From Planctomycetales bacterium (lineage in GTDB: Bacteria; Planctomycetota; Phycisphaerae; SM23-33): 13,209 nt of DNA. Where the stretch lies: positions 1-13,209 of the forward strand of contig DAOWOP010000065.1 in NCBI GenBank assembly GCA_030642005.1, given 5' to 3'. Under the pieces are notes generated by a model that saw only the letters and a list, made by a program, of their open reading frames with translations, was not told where the DNA came from and did not search any database. The position numbers and the translations under genes were made by a program. This document shows positions 13,141 through 13,209 of this stretch, one piece after another (within the stretch, counting starts at the first letter, position 1; each line of letters starts with the position of its first letter).

Positions 13141-13149
13141 AAAGCCTAG

Positions 13150-13209
13150 TTACGCCGCCAGGGACGGGTTCAGATGCGCCGGCGTCGGTTTGTCGCCCCG
13201 GCCGAAGCG
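13150..13209 (-). CDS. C-terminal fragment of an unidentified gene
   Basis: Reading leftward from the window edge, one frame gives 19 residues (RFGRGDKPTPAHLNPSLAA) and a TAA at 13152-13150. The composition and the clean change to repeat sequence right after the stop support a real gene end. The family is not recognisable from so few residues. A second minus frame is also open here, so the assignment is tentative. Confidence 0.35.
   Translation of the reverse strand, partial: RFGRGDKPTPAHLNPSLAA

Larger units (their letters stand above)
12754..13149. repeat. 396-bp non-coding gap made of nested direct and inverted repeats
   Basis: No gene is visible here. From left to right it holds a CAATTGCCGATTG tract (12761-12794), a GTCTGA hairpin (12803-12818), two copies of a CAGCAGTCAGC-rich block (12817-12878 and 12945-13020), an A/T-rich hairpin between them (12884-12930), an inverted copy of the second block (13078-13118), a central hairpin (13033-13063) and a second GTCTGA hairpin (13121-13140). 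The promoter of the long minus-strand gene run may lie here, but I found no convincing -35/-10 pair. The right flank looks like the end of another gene. Confidence 0.8.

Overview
The window looks like chromosomal DNA from a GC-rich bacterium, most likely a planctomycete (Phycisphaerae/Sedimentisphaerales-like). That is an inference. It rests on a GH127 sugar hydrolase and a uroporphyrinogen-decarboxylase-like protein of the kind abundant in that group, a DUF4416 protein, weak or absent Shine-Dalgarno sites at many starts, and dense short intergenic repeats of the CAATTGCCGATTG and CAGCAGTCAGCAATCAG types. No rRNA, tRNA, CRISPR array, phage gene or transposase gene was found.

Left end, plus strand (1-959): the 3' part of a URO-D-family gene, then a small ribbon-helix-helix (CopG-type) antitoxin gene. 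The antitoxin has a good sigma70-like promoter and a pair of 7-bp direct repeats exactly one helical turn apart over the -10 box. The overlapping frame that should encode its toxin closes after 11 codons, so the antitoxin appears to be an orphan.

All remaining genes (964-13209) are on the minus strand. In transcription order they are: the end of an unknown gene at the right edge; a 400-bp repeat-filled gap; DUF4416; a WecA/MraY-type polyprenyl-phosphate sugar-1-phosphate transferase; a large O-antigen-ligase-like membrane protein with a TPR tail; ispF; cysS; a GH127 beta-L-arabinofuranosidase-like enzyme; a 60-aa conserved small protein; a minimal nucleotidyltransferase; ruvC; ruvA; ruvB; and a low-GC 3-TM membrane protein of unknown function. 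Several junctions are ATGA/GTGA/TTGA overlaps, so parts are probably translationally coupled: DUF4416-transferase-ligase, and nucleotidyltransferase-ruvC.

Functionally there are four blocks: envelope polysaccharide synthesis (transferase plus ligase, perhaps with DUF4416), isoprenoid precursor and Cys-tRNA synthesis (ispF-cysS, a common pairing), the RuvABC Holliday-junction resolvasome, and a two-gene nucleotidyltransferase cassette fused by overlap to the front of ruvCAB.

The most unusual signal is the repeat content. A 120-bp (exactly 40-codon) palindromic element with perfect 18-bp inverted ends is read through in frame inside the O-antigen-ligase gene. Three smaller hairpins, two of them in that same gene, all start with the octamer TTTAGCCG in the same orientation. 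The gap at 12.75-13.15 kb is a nested set of direct and inverted repeats bounded by two GTCTGA hairpins. I see no proven new defence system. The nucleotidyltransferase pair and the in-frame palindromes are the best candidates for something little described.
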